Part shown: positions 33,721 to 33,866 of the stretch, piece after piece
Layout of the letters: every line of letters starts with the position of its first letter
Numbering within the stretch: position 1 is the stretch's first letter
Assembly (NCBI GenBank): GCA_947625635.1
Contig: CANQPA010000012.1
Location: 1-33,866 of the forward strand
DNA: 33,866 nucleotides
Source of the DNA: an uncultured Bacilli bacterium
GTDB lineage: Bacteria; Bacillota_I; Bacilli_A; RF39; UBA660
Direction of reading: 5' to 3'
Made by a program: the position numbers and the translations under genes
The notes under the pieces: generated by a model
Told to the model about the DNA's origin: nothing
The model's input: the letters and a program-made list of their open reading frames with translations, nothing else
The model's database searches: none

Positions 33721-33866
33721 TTTATCACCAATATATATTATATAAAAAAAAAGACTTGTTTGTCTATCTTTTTTTTATTTAATTATTTATTATTCAATTG
33801 AAAAAAGAAATGTCTATAAAGTATATGTAACAGAAATTAAGTCTTTCAACGATTTCTGTTTAGTCA
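33721..33866. other. Region upstream of ffh
   Basis: On the minus strand a TATAAT box just upstream of the ribosome binding site and TAGACA 18 bases before it may be the ffh promoter. AGAC/GTCT with long A and T runs (about 33745-33775) may be a terminator of the upstream gene. At the edge, AACAGAAAT and ATTTCTGTT form a 9-bp inverted repeat. A short minus-strand frame open at the window edge (TKQKSLKDLISV, then TAG) may be the end of the upstream gene; it is too short to assign. Confidence 0.4.

Noticed and set aside
33815-33866. AACAGAAAT/ATTTCTGTT as a possible CRISPR repeat at the window edge
   Set aside because: Only one copy, no spacers, no cas genes; a simple inverted repeat.

Overview
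The window looks like chromosomal DNA of a low-GC, AT-rich Bacillota (Firmicutes) bacterium. T-box leaders, TATAAT/TTGACA-type promoters, GGAGG-type ribosome binding sites, a CotD-like spore-coat protein, a BceRS-BceAB module and a Bacillota-type ESX/T7 secretion cluster all fit this. I would guess a gut-associated Erysipelotrichia-like or related Bacilli lineage, but the sequence alone does not settle that.

Layout. 1-2190 is a decayed accessory patch: the start of an unrecognised gene, a MobV-type relaxase relic with several nonsense codons and a frameshift, and an AlbA_2-type relic with a frameshift near its start. 2194-5372 holds two aminoacyl-tRNA synthetase genes, tyrS (minus) and an archaeal-type aspS (plus). 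They are divergently transcribed, and each has its own T-box leader; the specifier triplets can be read as TAC (Tyr) and GAC (Asp). 5424-7364 has a GNAT acetyltransferase and a nucleotidyltransferase-fold protein.

7598-15342 is a minus-strand block. A strong promoter precedes iscS, followed by mnmA (tRNA 2-thiolation), a hypothetical gene, and the BceR/BceS-like two-component pair. The bceAB-like ABC transporter genes lie beyond a 498-base gap and have their own promoter with a TTACA-N4-TGTAA operator. The gap also contains what I consider the best new candidate: a type I toxin-antitoxin-like locus. A roughly 235-nt RNA would encode a 17-residue hydrophobic peptide; its predicted 5' end (13 nt) is perfectly complementary to its 3' terminator arm, and a convergent antisense RNA has its own promoter and terminator. 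15477-18313 has three tandem VanY/LdcB-like D,D-carboxypeptidase genes, followed by a CotD-like gene and an interrupted small ORF.

19311-20899 has a Cro/C1-type regulator and an IS3-family element. The element's TG...CA ends and 3-bp target duplication show it landed in the loop of a bidirectional terminator shared by the regulator and the end of the T7SS operon. 20914-32323 is the type VII cluster on the minus strand, in the order essC, yukD/esaB-like, two Esx-like proteins, a DUF5082-like helper, a 1411-residue effector with a C-terminal papain-like cysteine peptidase signature, a probable immunity gene and a DUF4176 protein. EssA, EssB and EsaA are not in the window. 32417-33720 is ffh, which as given is frameshifted at a run of seven A; since Ffh is normally essential this is either a sequencing indel or a slippage-rescued gene.
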